DNA of 64,000 bases, from NCBI RefSeq assembly GCF_015710575.1, contig NZ_CP065373.1:2418001-2482000 (forward strand), read 5' to 3'. Below, piece by piece: positions 46,888-56,586 of this stretch. Within the stretch, counting starts at the first letter, position 1. The number at the start of each line of letters is the position of its first letter. The notes under the pieces were generated by a model. It saw only the letters and a program-made list of their open reading frames with translations, ran no database searches and was not told the DNA's origin. The stretch is from Mycolicibacterium mengxianglii. GTDB lineage: Bacteria; Actinomycetota; Actinomycetes; Mycobacteriales; Mycobacteriaceae. A program made the position numbers and the translations under genes.

Positions 46888-48294
46888 GTGGACACAGTTT
46901 TCGACCGTCACGTCGCCCCCACGCTGATCGACCGATCACTGGCGGGAGCCGGGCTCGGGTCCATGTGGCTGGACATCGCACGCCGCGAGTACCCGCGGTT
47001 GACGGCCCCGTTGCGCTGCGACCTGTTGGTGGTCGGCGCGGGATACACCGGGCTGTGGACGGCGCTGCACGCCGCGCAGCGCAACCCCGGCGCCCGGATC
47101 TGTGTGATCGAAGCGCAGCGGGTCGGATGGGCGGCGTCTGGCCGCAACGGCGGATTCGTCGAAGCCAGCCTGACCCACGGTGCGGAGAACGGGAAGAACC
47201 GGTGGCCCGACGAGCTCGCCGAACTCGATGCCCTCGGGTTGGAGAATCTCGACGGCATGCAGGCCGACATCAACACTCTGGGCCTCGATGTCGACTGGGA
47301 GCGCACCGGAATGCTGGCGGTGGCCACCGAACCCCACCAGGTGCAGTGGCTCCAGGACGCGGCCGCCGAGGGGGAGGGCAGCTTCCTCGATCGGGAGGCG
47401 ATACGTGCACAGGTCAAATCGCCGACGTATCTGGGCGCCCTCTTCGCGCCTGACAGCTGCGCCATCGTGCATCCGGCGAAGCTGGCGCTCGAACTGGCCC
47501 GCTCCTGCACCGAGGCCGGCGTCACCCTCTTCGAGCACACCCCCGCACGGGCGTTGACCTCCGGTCCGTCCGGTGCGTCGGTCACCACCCCCGGTGGGGT
47601 TGTCAGCGCGGACCGGGTGGTGTTGGCCACCAACGTCTTTCCGAGCCTGGTCAAACGCAACCGGCTCTACACCGTGCCGGTGTACGACTATGTGTTGGCG
47701 ACCGAGCCGTTGACCGCCGACCAGTTGGACCGCATCGGATGGCGGGGCCGGCAGGGGATCAGTGACGCGGCCAACCAGTTCCACTACTACCGGCTGTCGG
47801 CCGACAACCGCATCGTCTGGGGCGGCTATGACGCGGTGTACCACTTCGGGCGGCGCATCGACCCCGCCTATGAACAGCGAGAAGCGACCTACCGACGGCT
47901 GGCGGCGCACTTCTTCCTCACCTTCCCCGCACTCGAGGATGTGCGCTTCAGTCACCGCTGGGCCGGCGCGATCGACACCAACACCCGATTCTGCGCGCAT
48001 TGGGGCACCGCCCACCGCGGCCGTGTGGCCTACGTCAACGGGTTCACCGGTCTCGGCGTGGGGGCCACCCGTTTCGCCGCCGATGTATGCCTGGATCTGC
48101 TGGACGGGACGCCGACCCGGCGCACCCGATTGGAGATGGTGCGCACGAAACCGTTGCCGTTCCCGCCGGAGCCGTTGGCCAGCGTCGGGATCCAGGCCGC
48201 CCGCTGGTCGCTGAATCGTGCCGACCACAGTGCCGGCCGGCGCAATCTTCTGCTGAAGTCCTTGGACACGTTTGGGCTGGGTTTCGACTCCTGA
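46888..48294 (+). CDS. FAD-dependent oxidoreductase (DadA/GlpO-like)
   Basis: This 468-residue flavoprotein of the D-amino-acid oxidase/glycine oxidase group has the nucleotide-binding motif LLVVGAGYTGLWTALHAAQ near residue 43, followed by VIEAQRVGWAASGRNGGF. The late FTGLGVGATRFAADVCLDLL segment is the second FAD contact. These enzymes deaminate amines or amino acids, giving H2O2 or passing electrons on. The substrate is not predictable. GTG 46888 is chosen, and a strong hairpin follows the stop at 48329-48359. Confidence 0.88.
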   Translation: MDTVFDRHVAPTLIDRSLAGAGLGSMWLDIARREYPRLTAPLRCDLLVVGAGYTGLWTALHAAQRNPGARICVIEAQRVGWAASGRNGGFVEASLTHGAENGKNRWPDELAELDALGLENLDGMQADINTLGLDVDWERTGMLAVATEPHQVQWLQDAAAEGEGSFLDREAIRAQVKSPTYLGALFAPDSCAIVHPAKLALELARSCTEAGVTLFEHTPARALTSGPSGASVTTPGGVVSADRVVLATNVFPSLVKRNRLYTVPVYDYVLATEPLTADQLDRIGWRGRQGISDAANQFHYYRLSADNRIVWGGYDAVYHFGRRIDPAYEQREATYRRLAAHFFLTFPALEDVRFSHRWAGAIDTNTRFCAHWGTAHRGRVAYVNGFTGLGVGATRFAADVCLDLLDGTPTRRTRLEMVRTKPLPFPPEPLASVGIQAARWSLNRADHSAGRRNLLLKSLDTFGLGFDS

Positions 48295-48328
48295 GCCTGT
48301 CCGCTGTGACCGCGGTGTGATCCCCGGT

Positions 48329-48359
48329 AGCGCCCCGGTTGCGAGGGAACCGGGGCGCT
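48329..48359 (+). terminator. Strong rho-independent-like terminator
   Basis: A perfect 12-base stem, AGCGCCCCGGTT and AACCGGGGCGCT, encloses a 7-base loop, and the sequence then begins TTTC (the last T of the stem plus TTC). It lies 34 bases after the flavoprotein stop. The T tract is short, as usual in mycobacteria. Confidence 0.85.
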
Positions 48360-48533
48360 TTCACGTCTGTGGTCTGCATCGATGTGATTGCAGGATGGAC
48401 GACACGCCGAATGGGTACTTGACTTTGTAGAGATTCGGTAACGGTTGGTGATGGTGCTGCCGATACCCAGGTGAGTTCGTCGGAAGTTCCCGGCGAGCCC
48501 GCCCCGCCCGGCCCGAACTGATCGGAGCATCCG

Positions 48534-49238
48534 ATGCGTCGCACCCCGTCACGGTCGCTCGTCCCCAGCGTGCTGGCTGTCGTCTGCGCAGCGCTGGTCG
48601 CCGTCTTCGTGGCGCCGACCGCCACCGCGATGCCGGGCCCGCTGGTGTACCCCGGGATGGAGATCCTGCAAGGTTCCAACCGCTGCACCTTGGGCTATGT
48701 CGACCCGGACACGCGGGTCGCGTTCTCGGCCGGGCACTGCCAGGCCAACGCCCCGGTGACCGACTCGCACGGACTGGTGATCGGCAATGTGGCGATGTCC
48801 GAGGACAACACCCCCAACGGCGCGGTGGTCACCACCGATCAGGTGATCACCGACTACCAGGCGATCGTCTTGGCCGACAATGTGGTGGTCAACAACGTGC
48901 TGCCCAGCGGCAAATCGCTGGAGTCGGTGCCCGGCCGGGTCGCCGCCTTGGGTGAACCCGTCTGCCACTTCGGGATCGTCACCGGTGAGAGCTGCGGGAC
49001 CATCGAGCGGGTGAACAACGGCTGGTTCACCATGACGAACGGCGTCGTCAGCCAGAAGGGCGACTCCGGCGGGCCGGTGTACGTCCTCGACGGCGACCAC
49101 GCTGTGGTCATCGGTCTGTTCAACAGCACCTGGGGCACCCTCCCGGCTGCGGTGTCCTGGCAGTCCACCAGGGATATCGTGCGCGCCGGCATCGGCGACC
49201 GGGTGATGGCCGCGTCTGCCCAGACGCCCACCCCCTAG
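48534..49238 (+). CDS. Secreted trypsin-like serine protease (Rv1815-like)
   Basis: This 234-residue exported protein begins with a signal peptide (VPSVLAVVCAALVAVFVAPT, cleavage near ATA-MPG). The chymotrypsin-fold residues are His in FSAGHCQ (~68) and Ser in KGDSGGPV (~177). The Asp is probably in ITDYQAIVL. Four cysteines could make two disulphides. It matches the M. tuberculosis Rv1815 position and type (from memory), a protein of unproven protease activity. The terminator upstream separates it from the flavoprotein gene. Confidence 0.85.
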   Translation: MRRTPSRSLVPSVLAVVCAALVAVFVAPTATAMPGPLVYPGMEILQGSNRCTLGYVDPDTRVAFSAGHCQANAPVTDSHGLVIGNVAMSEDNTPNGAVVTTDQVITDYQAIVLADNVVVNNVLPSGKSLESVPGRVAALGEPVCHFGIVTGESCGTIERVNNGWFTMTNGVVSQKGDSGGPVYVLDGDHAVVIGLFNSTWGTLPAAVSWQSTRDIVRAGIGDRVMAASAQTPTP

Positions 49239-49256
49239 AGGTGTTTGCCACCCCGG

Positions 49257-49712
49257 CTACCCGGTGAGTGCGAATACCGGAATCGACGGGGCCGCGTCCC
49301 GGAGCTGCTGCGGGCTCGACTCCGGCGTCAGGCCGCCGACGTGCGTCTTGACCTCCCAGAACCAGCGGTCCAGATACTGCTTGAGCAGCGGCGGCTTGTC
49401 GTCGTCGGCGATTTCGGACAGGGCCGCCGTCCGCGAGCGCCACCGCGGGCCGAGGGTCACGGCGCCGGCTGCGCGGGCGTTACGTGCCCACTGGGTGTTG
49501 CCGCGAGGTGACACCAGGTAGTCGACGCCGTCGACGGTCATCAGGTTGATCACCACCTTGCGCTCCACTCCGGTGGTGCGGCCCCGCACTCGCAGAACCT
49601 GAGCGCCGGCCAGGCTGATACCCGCCTCGGCGAGCCAGCGGATCAGGGTGTTCGTCGCACGGGCGATCGCATTCGGTTCGTCGTACCGGTTGGGTGACGA
49701 GGTGTTGTGCAT
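49257..49712 (-). CDS. F420-dependent deazaflavin nitroreductase family (Ddn-like)
   Basis: This 151-residue split-barrel protein is of the DUF385/Ddn group. LRVRGRTTGVERKVVINLM and YLVSPRGNTQWARNARAAG are conserved F420-binding elements, although usual Ddn has a Gly/Lys-rich phosphate site that is partly different here. It probably reduces quinones or similar acceptors with F420H2. It is divergent from a TetR gene, with two operator-like palindromes between, so it is a likely target of that repressor. Confidence 0.88.
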   Translation of the reverse strand: MHNTSSPNRYDEPNAIARATNTLIRWLAEAGISLAGAQVLRVRGRTTGVERKVVINLMTVDGVDYLVSPRGNTQWARNARAAGAVTLGPRWRSRTAALSEIADDDKPPLLKQYLDRWFWEVKTHVGGLTPESSPQQLRDAAPSIPVFALTG

Positions 49713-49744
49713 GGGGAACCTCCTCGGGTTCGTATCGGTAAGTA

Positions 49745-49757
49745 AGAGCAGTGCTCT
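49745..49757. promoter_or_regulatory. Operator copy A: AGAGCA-G-TGCTCT
   Basis: This palindrome sits inside a longer block that reads AAGAGCAGTGCTCTCTATTT, repeated almost identically 48 bases downstream. It lies 33 bases from the start codon of the Ddn-like gene. It probably binds the adjacent TetR. Confidence 0.8.
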
Positions 49758-49792
49758 CTATTTCAGGGTCGCACGTCGGCTCGGGTTAATCA

Positions 49793-49805
49793 AGAGCATT
49801 GCTCT
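49793..49805. promoter_or_regulatory. Operator copy B: AGAGCA-T-TGCTCT
   Basis: This second copy, with surroundings AAGAGCATTGCTCTCTATTT, differs from copy A at one base in twenty. It ends 22 bases before the TetR start codon, a position fitting autorepression. Confidence 0.8.
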
Positions 49806-49827
49806 CTATTTGTGGCACACTGACGGT

Positions 49828-50508
49828 GTGGGTAAGCGTCAGGAGACTCGCGACCGCATCGAGGCGCAGATCATCGAGCTCGGGCGTCGCCACCTCGTCA
49901 CCCAAGGGGCAGCCGGACTGTCACTGCGCGCCATCGCCCGCGATCTCGGCATGGTGTCTTCGGCGGTGTATCGCTATGTCGCCAACCGCGACGAGCTGCT
50001 CACGCTGCTGTTGGTCGACGCCTACACCGACCTCGGCAACGCCGTCAGCCGGGCCCAATGTGAGGCCGGTGGCCCGTGGCGCGAGCAGGTGCGCGCCATC
50101 GCCCACGCGGCGCGCGACTGGGCCATTGCGGCGCCGAGCAGCTGGGCGCTGTTGTACGGCAGTCCGGTACCCGGTTATCAGGCGCCCGCCGAACGGACCG
50201 TCGGCCCCGGCACCCGCATGGTCGCGGCGCTGTTCTCCGCTGTGGATGCGGGCCTGGCAGCGGGAGAGCTGAAAACTGGGGGAGTCGAGGTGCCACAACC
50301 ACTTTCGAGCGATTTCGCGTCGCTACGAGATGAGTTCTCTTTCACCGGCGATGACGCCCTGATGGTTCGGTCAGTGACATTGTGGGCGGGGCTGGTCGGA
50401 GCCATCAGTCTCGAGGCGTTCGGGCAGTACGGCCACGACACGGTCACCGACCCGCGGATCCTGTTCGACCTGCAGGTCGGTCTGCTACTGGACCTGATGA
50501 CCGGCTGA
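49828..50508 (+). CDS. TetR family regulator (Rv1816-like)
   Basis: This 226-residue TetR regulator has its helix-turn-helix at about 30-52 (LRAIARDLGMVSSAVYRYV) and a TetR_C_33-like ligand domain with WALLYGSPVPGYQAP. It matches the place and kind of Rv1816 in M. tuberculosis (from memory). GTG 49828 is chosen because the residues upstream in frame cross the twin operator region. Two repeated palindromes in the divergent gap make it a well supported regulator of the Ddn-like gene and itself. Confidence 0.9.
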   Translation: MGKRQETRDRIEAQIIELGRRHLVTQGAAGLSLRAIARDLGMVSSAVYRYVANRDELLTLLLVDAYTDLGNAVSRAQCEAGGPWREQVRAIAHAARDWAIAAPSSWALLYGSPVPGYQAPAERTVGPGTRMVAALFSAVDAGLAAGELKTGGVEVPQPLSSDFASLRDEFSFTGDDALMVRSVTLWAGLVGAISLEAFGQYGHDTVTDPRILFDLQVGLLLDLMTG

Positions 50509-50629
50509 AGCGATACCGCTCAGCATCTCGGCGAGAGCCTGCGGGCGGGCGGGACAGCAACGGTGAATGGCCGCCGGGGGGTTCGAGGACATCCGCGCCG
50601 AGCCGATCACGGCGGCGCAACCGAAGAAC

Positions 50630-50643
50630 TAGAACGTGTTTCA
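50630..50643. promoter_or_regulatory. KstR-like binding site
   Basis: TAGAACGTGTTTCA fits the published KstR consensus TNNAACNNGTTNNA at all eight fixed positions and, with AACTAGAACGTGTT, is close to the longer form. It lies 34 bases upstream of the VOC gene, just before a TATCCT -10-like box (50663-50668). That is a suitable place for repression. I estimate roughly 0.1 to 0.2 such matches by chance in 64 kb if G+C is two-thirds. Confidence 0.6.
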
Positions 50644-50676
50644 ATTCGGGACGGTGCTGGGCTATCCTGCCCAGTG

Positions 50677-51180
50677 ATGAGTGCACCTGTCCAGACTGCT
50701 GTCCAGATAGCCTGGGTGACCACCGACCTCGCGGCCACCGAGACGGCCCTGAAGAACTTGCTGGGCGTGCGGAAATGGGTGCGGATCCCCGAGGTGCACT
50801 TCGGTCCAGATACCAACACCTACCGCGGCCGGCCGGCTGATTTCGTGGCCAGCATCTCGCTGAGCTATCTGCAGGACATGCAACTCGAACTCATCGAACC
50901 GGTGCGCGGCACCGCCAACATCTACACCGACTTCCTGCGCGAACGCGGTGCCGGGTTGCACCACATCTGTGTTGAGGCCGCCGATGCCGACGCCTTCGAT
51001 GCCGCTGTGGACAACGCCACCGCCCACGGTGCCGAGGTCGCGGCCGCCGGCGTCATGCCCGGCGGGATGCGGTTCGCCTACGTCTCCGACCACCAGCACG
51101 GGGTGCCGTACCTGGAGATCGCCCTCATACCCGACGAGATCAAGGCCTTCTTCGACCACATCAAGCAGGAGCAGTCATGA
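50677..51180 (+). CDS. VOC superfamily protein (glyoxalase/epimerase-like)
   Basis: This 167-residue vicinal oxygen chelate protein has the start VQIAWVTTDLAATETALKNL and later GLHHICVEAADADAF. The HHI histidine and a late glutamate (YLEIAL) are probable metal ligands. It overlaps the FAD dehydrogenase by 4 bases, so the pair is an operon. KstR-type control suggests a role in sterol or related ring degradation; the reaction itself is not known. Confidence 0.82.
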   Translation: MSAPVQTAVQIAWVTTDLAATETALKNLLGVRKWVRIPEVHFGPDTNTYRGRPADFVASISLSYLQDMQLELIEPVRGTANIYTDFLRERGAGLHHICVEAADADAFDAAVDNATAHGAEVAAAGVMPGGMRFAYVSDHQHGVPYLEIALIPDEIKAFFDHIKQEQS

Positions 51181-52682
51181 GCACCGAAATTCCCCCCACC
51201 GTCAATGCCGCTGACGTCACCTGGTCCGACGACACCGAGGTGCTGGTCATCGGCTTCGGCATCGCCGGCGGGTGCGCCGCGGTCAGCGCCGCCGAACGCG
51301 GTGCCCGGGTGTTGGTCCTGGAGAAGGCCGCGGCCGCCGGCGGTACGACGTCGATGGCCGGCGGTCATTTCTATCTCGGCGGCGGCACGGCCGTTCAGCA
51401 GGCCACCGGCCACGACGACTCACCCGACGAGATGTACACCTACCTGGTGTCGCAGTCGCGCGATCCCGAGCACGACAAGATCCGCGCCTACTGCGACGGC
51501 AGCGTGGAACACTTCAATTGGCTTGAGGCACTGGGCTTTCAATTCGAACGCAGTTACTACCCCGGCAAGGTCGTCGTACCGCCGGGCACCCAGGGGCTGT
51601 CCTACACCGGCAACGAGAAGGTCTGGCCGTTCTGCGAACAGGCCAAGCCTGCGCCGCGGGGGCATTCGGTCCCGGTCCCGGGCGAACTGGGCGGTGCGGC
51701 CATGGTGATCGACCTGCTGCTCAAACGGGCCCTCGACCTGGGCGTGCAGATCCGCTACGAGACCGGGGCGACCGCGCTGGTCCTCGACGACGACGGCGCG
51801 GTGGCGGGGGTGCGCTGGAAACACTTCGGCGAGACCGGAGAGATCAAGGCCCAGTCCGTCATCATCGCCGCGGGCGGCTTCGCGATGAACGCTGACATGG
51901 TGGCCGAGCACACGCCGGCACTGGGTCTGGAACGCAAGACCAAACACCACGGCACCGTGGCTCCCTACATCCTGGGCAACCCCAACGACGACGGCCTCGG
52001 TATCGGGCTGGGCGTCTCCGCCGGTGGGGTGGCCACCAACATGGATCAGCTGTTCATCACCGCGGCGGCCTACCCACCCGAGATCCTGCTCACCGGCGTG
52101 ATCGTCAACAAAGACGGCCGACGGTTCGTCGCCGAGGACTCCTACCATTCGCGCACTTCCGCATTCGTGCTCGAACAGCCCGATCAGAGCGCGTACCTGA
52201 TCGTCGACGAAGCGCACATGCAGATGCCCGAGATGCCGCTGATCAAGTTCATCGACGGGTGGGAGACGATCGAAGAGATGGAGGCCGCGCTGGACATTCC
52301 GGCGGGCAACCTCGCCGCGACACTGGCACGGTACAACGCCAACGCGGCCGAGGGCGGTGACCCCGACTTCCACAAACAACCGGAATATGTTGCCGCACAA
52401 GACAAGGGACCGTGGGCGGCGTTCGACCTGACGCTGGGCCGCGCCATGTACTCCGGCTTCACCATGGGTGGGCTCAAGGTGTCGATCGACGGACAGGTGC
52501 TACGCGCGGACGGCAGTGTGGTGCCCGGGCTGTACGCCGCGGGTGCCTGTGCATCCAACATCGCCCAGGACGGCAAGGGCTACGCCAGCGGCACCCAGCT
52601 GGGCGAGGGCTCGTTTTTCGGGAGGCGGGCGGGAGGACACGCAGCGCGGCGGGCCGGCGCCCACGCCGCGACCCCCAGCTAG
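51177..52682 (+). CDS. FAD-binding dehydrogenase (KstD/fumarate reductase-like; Rv1817-like)
   Basis: This 501-residue flavoprotein has the N-terminal dinucleotide motif [21 protein letters not shown], then [19 protein letters not shown] and the C-terminal [19 protein letters not shown] with FAD contacts. It belongs to the group that includes 3-ketosteroid delta-1-dehydrogenase and fumarate reductase flavoprotein. I see no N-terminal signal peptide, so it is probably cytosolic. It resembles Rv1817 of M. tuberculosis by order and kind (from memory). Its ATG overlaps the VOC stop by 4 bases, and a KstR-like site precedes the pair. Confidence 0.87.
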   Translation: MSTEIPPTVNAADVTWSDDTEVLVIGFGIAGGCAAVSAAERGARVLVLEKAAAAGGTTSMAGGHFYLGGGTAVQQATGHDDSPDEMYTYLVSQSRDPEHDKIRAYCDGSVEHFNWLEALGFQFERSYYPGKVVVPPGTQGLSYTGNEKVWPFCEQAKPAPRGHSVPVPGELGGAAMVIDLLLKRALDLGVQIRYETGATALVLDDDGAVAGVRWKHFGETGEIKAQSVIIAAGGFAMNADMVAEHTPALGLERKTKHHGTVAPYILGNPNDDGLGIGLGVSAGGVATNMDQLFITAAAYPPEILLTGVIVNKDGRRFVAEDSYHSRTSAFVLEQPDQSAYLIVDEAHMQMPEMPLIKFIDGWETIEEMEAALDIPAGNLAATLARYNANAAEGGDPDFHKQPEYVAAQDKGPWAAFDLTLGRAMYSGFTMGGLKVSIDGQVLRADGSVVPGLYAAGACASNIAQDGKGYASGTQLGEGSFFGRRAGGHAARRAGAHAATPS

Positions 52683-54592
52683 GGAGCTGCGGCCCCGACC
52701 GCGCCCAGCCGCCACTCGCCGTCACCGAGCAGCGTCAACTCCTGCTCGTGATGGTCGATCACGGTGCCGCGATGCGCGACGCTGACCAGGATCGTCTCCG
52801 GCAGTTCGTTGCGCACCATCTGGTACAGCATGGTCTCCAGGCCGACGTCGAGCGCGGAGGTGGCCTCGTCGAGGAACGCCGCCTTGGGCTTGGTCAACAG
52901 GATCCGGGCGAACGCAATGCGCTGTTGCTCGCCGGGAGAGAGCACCTTCACCCAGTCCTGCTCCTCGTCGAGCCGGCCGACCAGATGCGGCAGTGCCACC
53001 TTGTTCAGGATGGCGATCAGATCGTCGTCAGCGATGTCACCCGATTGGCGGGGATAGGACAGCACTGCCCGCAGGTCGCCGAGGGGGACATACGGCAGCT
53101 GTGACAGGAACATCGTCTCGTTGGCGCCGGCCGGGCAGCGCAGCGTGCCGGAAGTGTAGGGCCACAACTGCGCCAGACTGCGCAACAAGGTCGTCTTCCC
53201 GGTGCCCGACACGCCGGTGACGGCCAGCGTGTCGCCGGTGGCCAACCGGAGGTCGAGGGGATTGATCAACTGGGTGCCATCGGGTTTGCGCACCTCGACG
53301 TCGTCGAGTTCCACCGAGCCGTCCGAGCTGGGCGCCACCGTCAGTGTCGGCAGTTCGCGGCCTTCATCGTCGGCGACCACCAAGCCGTGCAGACGGATGA
53401 TCGCCGCCCGGTAGCCGGCGAAGTCGTCGTAAGCGTTACGGAAGAACGACAGCCCGGTCAGGATCGAGCGGAAGGCGCCGGCAGTCTGACTGAGGGCGCC
53501 GAGGGTGATCTCCCCGCTGTAGAACCGTTGGAACTGGACCACGTACGGGATGAGCTCCTGGGCCTGCGTGATCGAGAGGTTCCAACCGAAGAAACCGGTC
53601 ATCCGGTTGACGTACTTCTTGTAGTTGTCCACCACCGGTGCGAACCGGCGGCGCAATCCGGTGCGCTCGGCCAACTCGCCGCGGTAGAACGCCACCGACT
53701 CCGAGGCGTCCCGCAACCGCACCAGCGCATAGCGGAACGCGGCGTTGAACTTCTCGTTGTTGAACGACAGCGCGATGATGGGCCGGCCGATCCAGAACGC
53801 GACGATGGTTGCGAAGACGATGTAGACGACGCCGATCACGAACATCGCCTTGGGCAACTCGACACCGACGAACGGCAATGTCACCGGTCCGGAGAGATTC
53901 CACAGGATCGCGGTGAAGGAGATCATCGATGCAATCGAGGACACCGCACCGAACAGCAGCGTGGTCTCCGAGCCGTTGTTCGGCCTGTTGGGCTGGGAAT
54001 TGACCCCGGCGGTGAAGATGTCGATGTCGGCCTGGATGCGCTGGTCCGGGTTGTCGATCGTGTCGTCGATGAAGCGCGACCGGTAGTAGGCCTTTCCGTC
54101 GAGCCAGTTGTCGGTGAGCTGCTCGGTGAGCCAGGCGCGCCACCGCAGCATGAATCGTTGCGCGAGATAGAGGTCCAGCATGACCAGCGCGACGTTGAGC
54201 ACCGCGAGGACAGCGAAGACAGCCATCGACAACCAGAAGCCGTCTCCGCCCGACTGCCGTACAGCGTCATCGCCGCTGCCCAGCCCCGCCGCGATGACCT
54301 GGAAGCTGGTGGACATGTCGTTGCCCTGGAAGCTGAACAGGACCGAGAGCCGGACGCCGGTGATCACCGACAACAGCAGACCGCCCAGCCAGACCCAGAC
54401 GATCACGCTGTCGCGGCCGACGAAATAGCCGCGGGTGACCCGCCAGAACTGCTTGCCCCAGGTGGTGAATCGGCCGATCAGAAGCAGGATGGCCAGGGTG
54501 GCGACGGCAGCGATGGCCCAGCCTTTGGCGATCCAGATCAGCGAGATGCCGAGCTCGTTGCCCCAGTCAAGGGTCGGTGTGAACATTTCCAC
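52679..54592 (-). CDS. BacA/SbmA-type ABC transporter, second copy
   Basis: This 637-residue fused membrane-ATPase protein is of the ABC_membrane_2 type (like Rv1819c). The membrane half (~1-400) has six hydrophobic segments, and the ATPase half has Walker A in [11 protein letters not shown] (~459), signature [15 protein letters not shown] and Walker [13 protein letters not shown]. Rv1819c imports vitamin B12 and other hydrophilic molecules. This copy has a neighbouring paralogue upstream of similar length, starting 43 bases before its own start, so the two are a tandem pair on one transcript. The ATP motif residues look intact. Confidence 0.9.
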   Translation of the reverse strand: MEMFTPTLDWGNELGISLIWIAKGWAIAAVATLAILLLIGRFTTWGKQFWRVTRGYFVGRDSVIVWVWLGGLLLSVITGVRLSVLFSFQGNDMSTSFQVIAAGLGSGDDAVRQSGGDGFWLSMAVFAVLAVLNVALVMLDLYLAQRFMLRWRAWLTEQLTDNWLDGKAYYRSRFIDDTIDNPDQRIQADIDIFTAGVNSQPNRPNNGSETTLLFGAVSSIASMISFTAILWNLSGPVTLPFVGVELPKAMFVIGVVYIVFATIVAFWIGRPIIALSFNNEKFNAAFRYALVRLRDASESVAFYRGELAERTGLRRRFAPVVDNYKKYVNRMTGFFGWNLSITQAQELIPYVVQFQRFYSGEITLGALSQTAGAFRSILTGLSFFRNAYDDFAGYRAAIIRLHGLVVADDEGRELPTLTVAPSSDGSVELDDVEVRKPDGTQLINPLDLRLATGDTLAVTGVSGTGKTTLLRSLAQLWPYTSGTLRCPAGANETMFLSQLPYVPLGDLRAVLSYPRQSGDIADDDLIAILNKVALPHLVGRLDEEQDWVKVLSPGEQQRIAFARILLTKPKAAFLDEATSALDVGLETMLYQMVRNELPETILVSVAHRGTVIDHHEQELTLLGDGEWRLGAVGAAAP

Positions 54593-54634
54593 CCGGGGAA
54601 GGTACCCCGCGGATCGTCCCGCGGCGTGCTGGCG

Positions 54635-56539
54635 TCACCGGTTCGAGCGGTCGGAAACAGCGCCGAGGCGCCATTCGCCGCCTCCGAGTAGGTGCAGTTC
54701 CCGCCCGTGATGCCGATCCACGCTGGGTCGGTGGCTGACGCTGACCATGATCAGATCCGGAAGGTCCTGGCGCACAGTCGAATACATGATGTATTCGAGC
54801 CCCTCGTCAAGCGCTGAGGTGGCCTCGTCCATGAACACCGCCCGCGGTTTGGTCAGAAGTACCCGGGCAAAGGCCACCCGTTGCTGTTCGCCGGGGGAGA
54901 GCACCTTCACCCAGTCGCGGTCCTCGCCGAGTTGGTTGACGAGATGCGGCAGTTGCACCTTCACCAGCGCACGCTGGAGGTCCTCGTCGGGAATGTCGCC
55001 GGGTGGGGACGGATAGGACACCACCGCACGCAGGTCACCCAGCGGCACGTAGGGCACCTGCGACAGGAACATCGTCCCGTTCGTGCCGCCCGGGCGGTGC
55101 AGCGTGCCGGTGGTGAACGGCCACAGCTGGCCCAGGCTGCGTAACAGCGTGGTCTTGCCGGTGCCGGACCGCCCGGTGACCACCAGGCTCTCGCCGCGCT
55201 CCAACCGGAGATCCAACGGACGGATCAGCAGCTCGCCGGCCGGCGTGCGCACCTCGACGTCATCGAGCACCACGGCACCATCGGCGCTGTCGGCCGTCGT
55301 CAGCTCCGGCAGGTGCCGGGCCCGGTCGTTGGATCTCACCAGGCCGTCGAGACGGATGATGGCGGCCTGGAAGCTGGCGAACTGGTCATAGGCGTTCCGG
55401 AAGAACGACAGGCCGTCGAGGATGGCACCGGTGGCCGTACCGGACTGCGTCACGTCACCGAAGCTGATCTCACCGTCGAACATCCGCGGGGCCTGGACCA
55501 CCAGGGACAGCGGCACCGCAGCCTGACTGGCCGTCAGGTTGAAGCCGGTGAAGCCGATGGTGCGCCGCACGTAGTGCCGGTAGTTGTCGATGACGGCGGC
55601 GAACCGGCCTTCGAGCTGGGTCCGTTCAGCGCGCTCACCGCGGTAGAACCCGACCGCCTCGGCCATGTCACGCAGCCGTACCAGCGCATAGCGGAAGGCG
55701 GCGTTGCGCGCCTCGTTGACAAAGCTCAGCCGGATCAGCGGTCGGCCGATCCAGAATGCGATGGCGGTGGCCAGCAGCACGTACACCACCGAGATCCAGA
55801 ACAGGGCTTTCGGGACCACCACGCCGCCGAGTTCCAGGGGTCCCGCCAGCCCCCACAGGATGGGGCCGAACGAGGCGACCGACAACACCGAACTGATCGC
55901 GCCGAACAACAGAACCGAACCGGTGCCGTACTGCGGAACGTTGGGTGTGGTGCCCACTCCGGTGGTGAAGATGTCGATGTCCTGCTGGATACGCTGGTCC
56001 GGGTTGTCGATCGTTTCGTCGATGAACCTGCCGCGGTAGTACGAGCGGTGGTCCAGCCAATCCCCGGTGAGCTGTCTTGTCAGCCACACCCGCCACCGGA
56101 TGATGAATCGCTGCATCAAATAGATGTCGAGCATCGTGCGCGCGACGTGCACGGTGGCCAGCAACCCGAACAGTTTCATCGCCGTCCAGAACCCCGAGAT
56201 CCCAGACTGTTTGACCGCCTCATCACCCGACCCGACGCCGCTGAACGCCACCTGCAGCGCGGTGCTCTGATCGTTGTAGAAGTAGCTCAGCAGAACGTCG
56301 AGTCGCACCGACGCCACCACCGACAGCAGCAGGACCGCTGCCAGGGCCCACACCGGCAGGCTCTGCCGTCCCCGGAAATAGTCGCCGGTGACCCGCCAGA
56401 ACTGCTGCCCCCACCGGGTGAAACGCAGCAAGGCCGCCACTGCCAGCAGCGAGACCGCGGCCGTCACCGCGAACACCCAGGTGACCCACCACAAGGATGC
56501 GCCGATCTGGTCGCTCCAGTCGATCGACTGCTCGAACAT
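54635..56539 (-). CDS. BacA/SbmA-type ABC transporter, first copy
   Basis: This 634-residue paralogue of the neighbouring transporter has the same layout: a membrane half with WQQFWRVT-like starts ([19 protein letters not shown]), [16 protein letters not shown] in the inner region, then Walker [12 protein letters not shown] (~453), [16 protein letters not shown] and Walker [14 protein letters not shown]. Both copies look functional but have diverged across the length. M. tuberculosis has one BacA (Rv1819c) in this place, so a duplication in this lineage, or a loss there, is inferred. Confidence 0.9.
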   Translation of the reverse strand: MFEQSIDWSDQIGASLWWVTWVFAVTAAVSLLAVAALLRFTRWGQQFWRVTGDYFRGRQSLPVWALAAVLLLSVVASVRLDVLLSYFYNDQSTALQVAFSGVGSGDEAVKQSGISGFWTAMKLFGLLATVHVARTMLDIYLMQRFIIRWRVWLTRQLTGDWLDHRSYYRGRFIDETIDNPDQRIQQDIDIFTTGVGTTPNVPQYGTGSVLLFGAISSVLSVASFGPILWGLAGPLELGGVVVPKALFWISVVYVLLATAIAFWIGRPLIRLSFVNEARNAAFRYALVRLRDMAEAVGFYRGERAERTQLEGRFAAVIDNYRHYVRRTIGFTGFNLTASQAAVPLSLVVQAPRMFDGEISFGDVTQSGTATGAILDGLSFFRNAYDQFASFQAAIIRLDGLVRSNDRARHLPELTTADSADGAVVLDDVEVRTPAGELLIRPLDLRLERGESLVVTGRSGTGKTTLLRSLGQLWPFTTGTLHRPGGTNGTMFLSQVPYVPLGDLRAVVSYPSPPGDIPDEDLQRALVKVQLPHLVNQLGEDRDWVKVLSPGEQQRVAFARVLLTKPRAVFMDEATSALDEGLEYIMYSTVRQDLPDLIMVSVSHRPSVDRHHGRELHLLGGGEWRLGAVSDRSNR

Positions 56540-56586
56540 GCAACTCCTGGTGCAAGGGGCGTCACCCGACGCCGCGGTCCGGACGA

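Noticed and set aside
48419..48444. TTGACT-N14-TAACGG as a sigma-70-like promoter for the serine protease
   Set aside because: The -35 is good, but the spacer is too short and the -10 poor; not strong enough to list as a feature.
48534..49238. Confident claim of an active protease
   Set aside because: His and Ser motifs are clear, but the Asp is only guessed, and activity of the Rv1815-type family is unproven to my knowledge.
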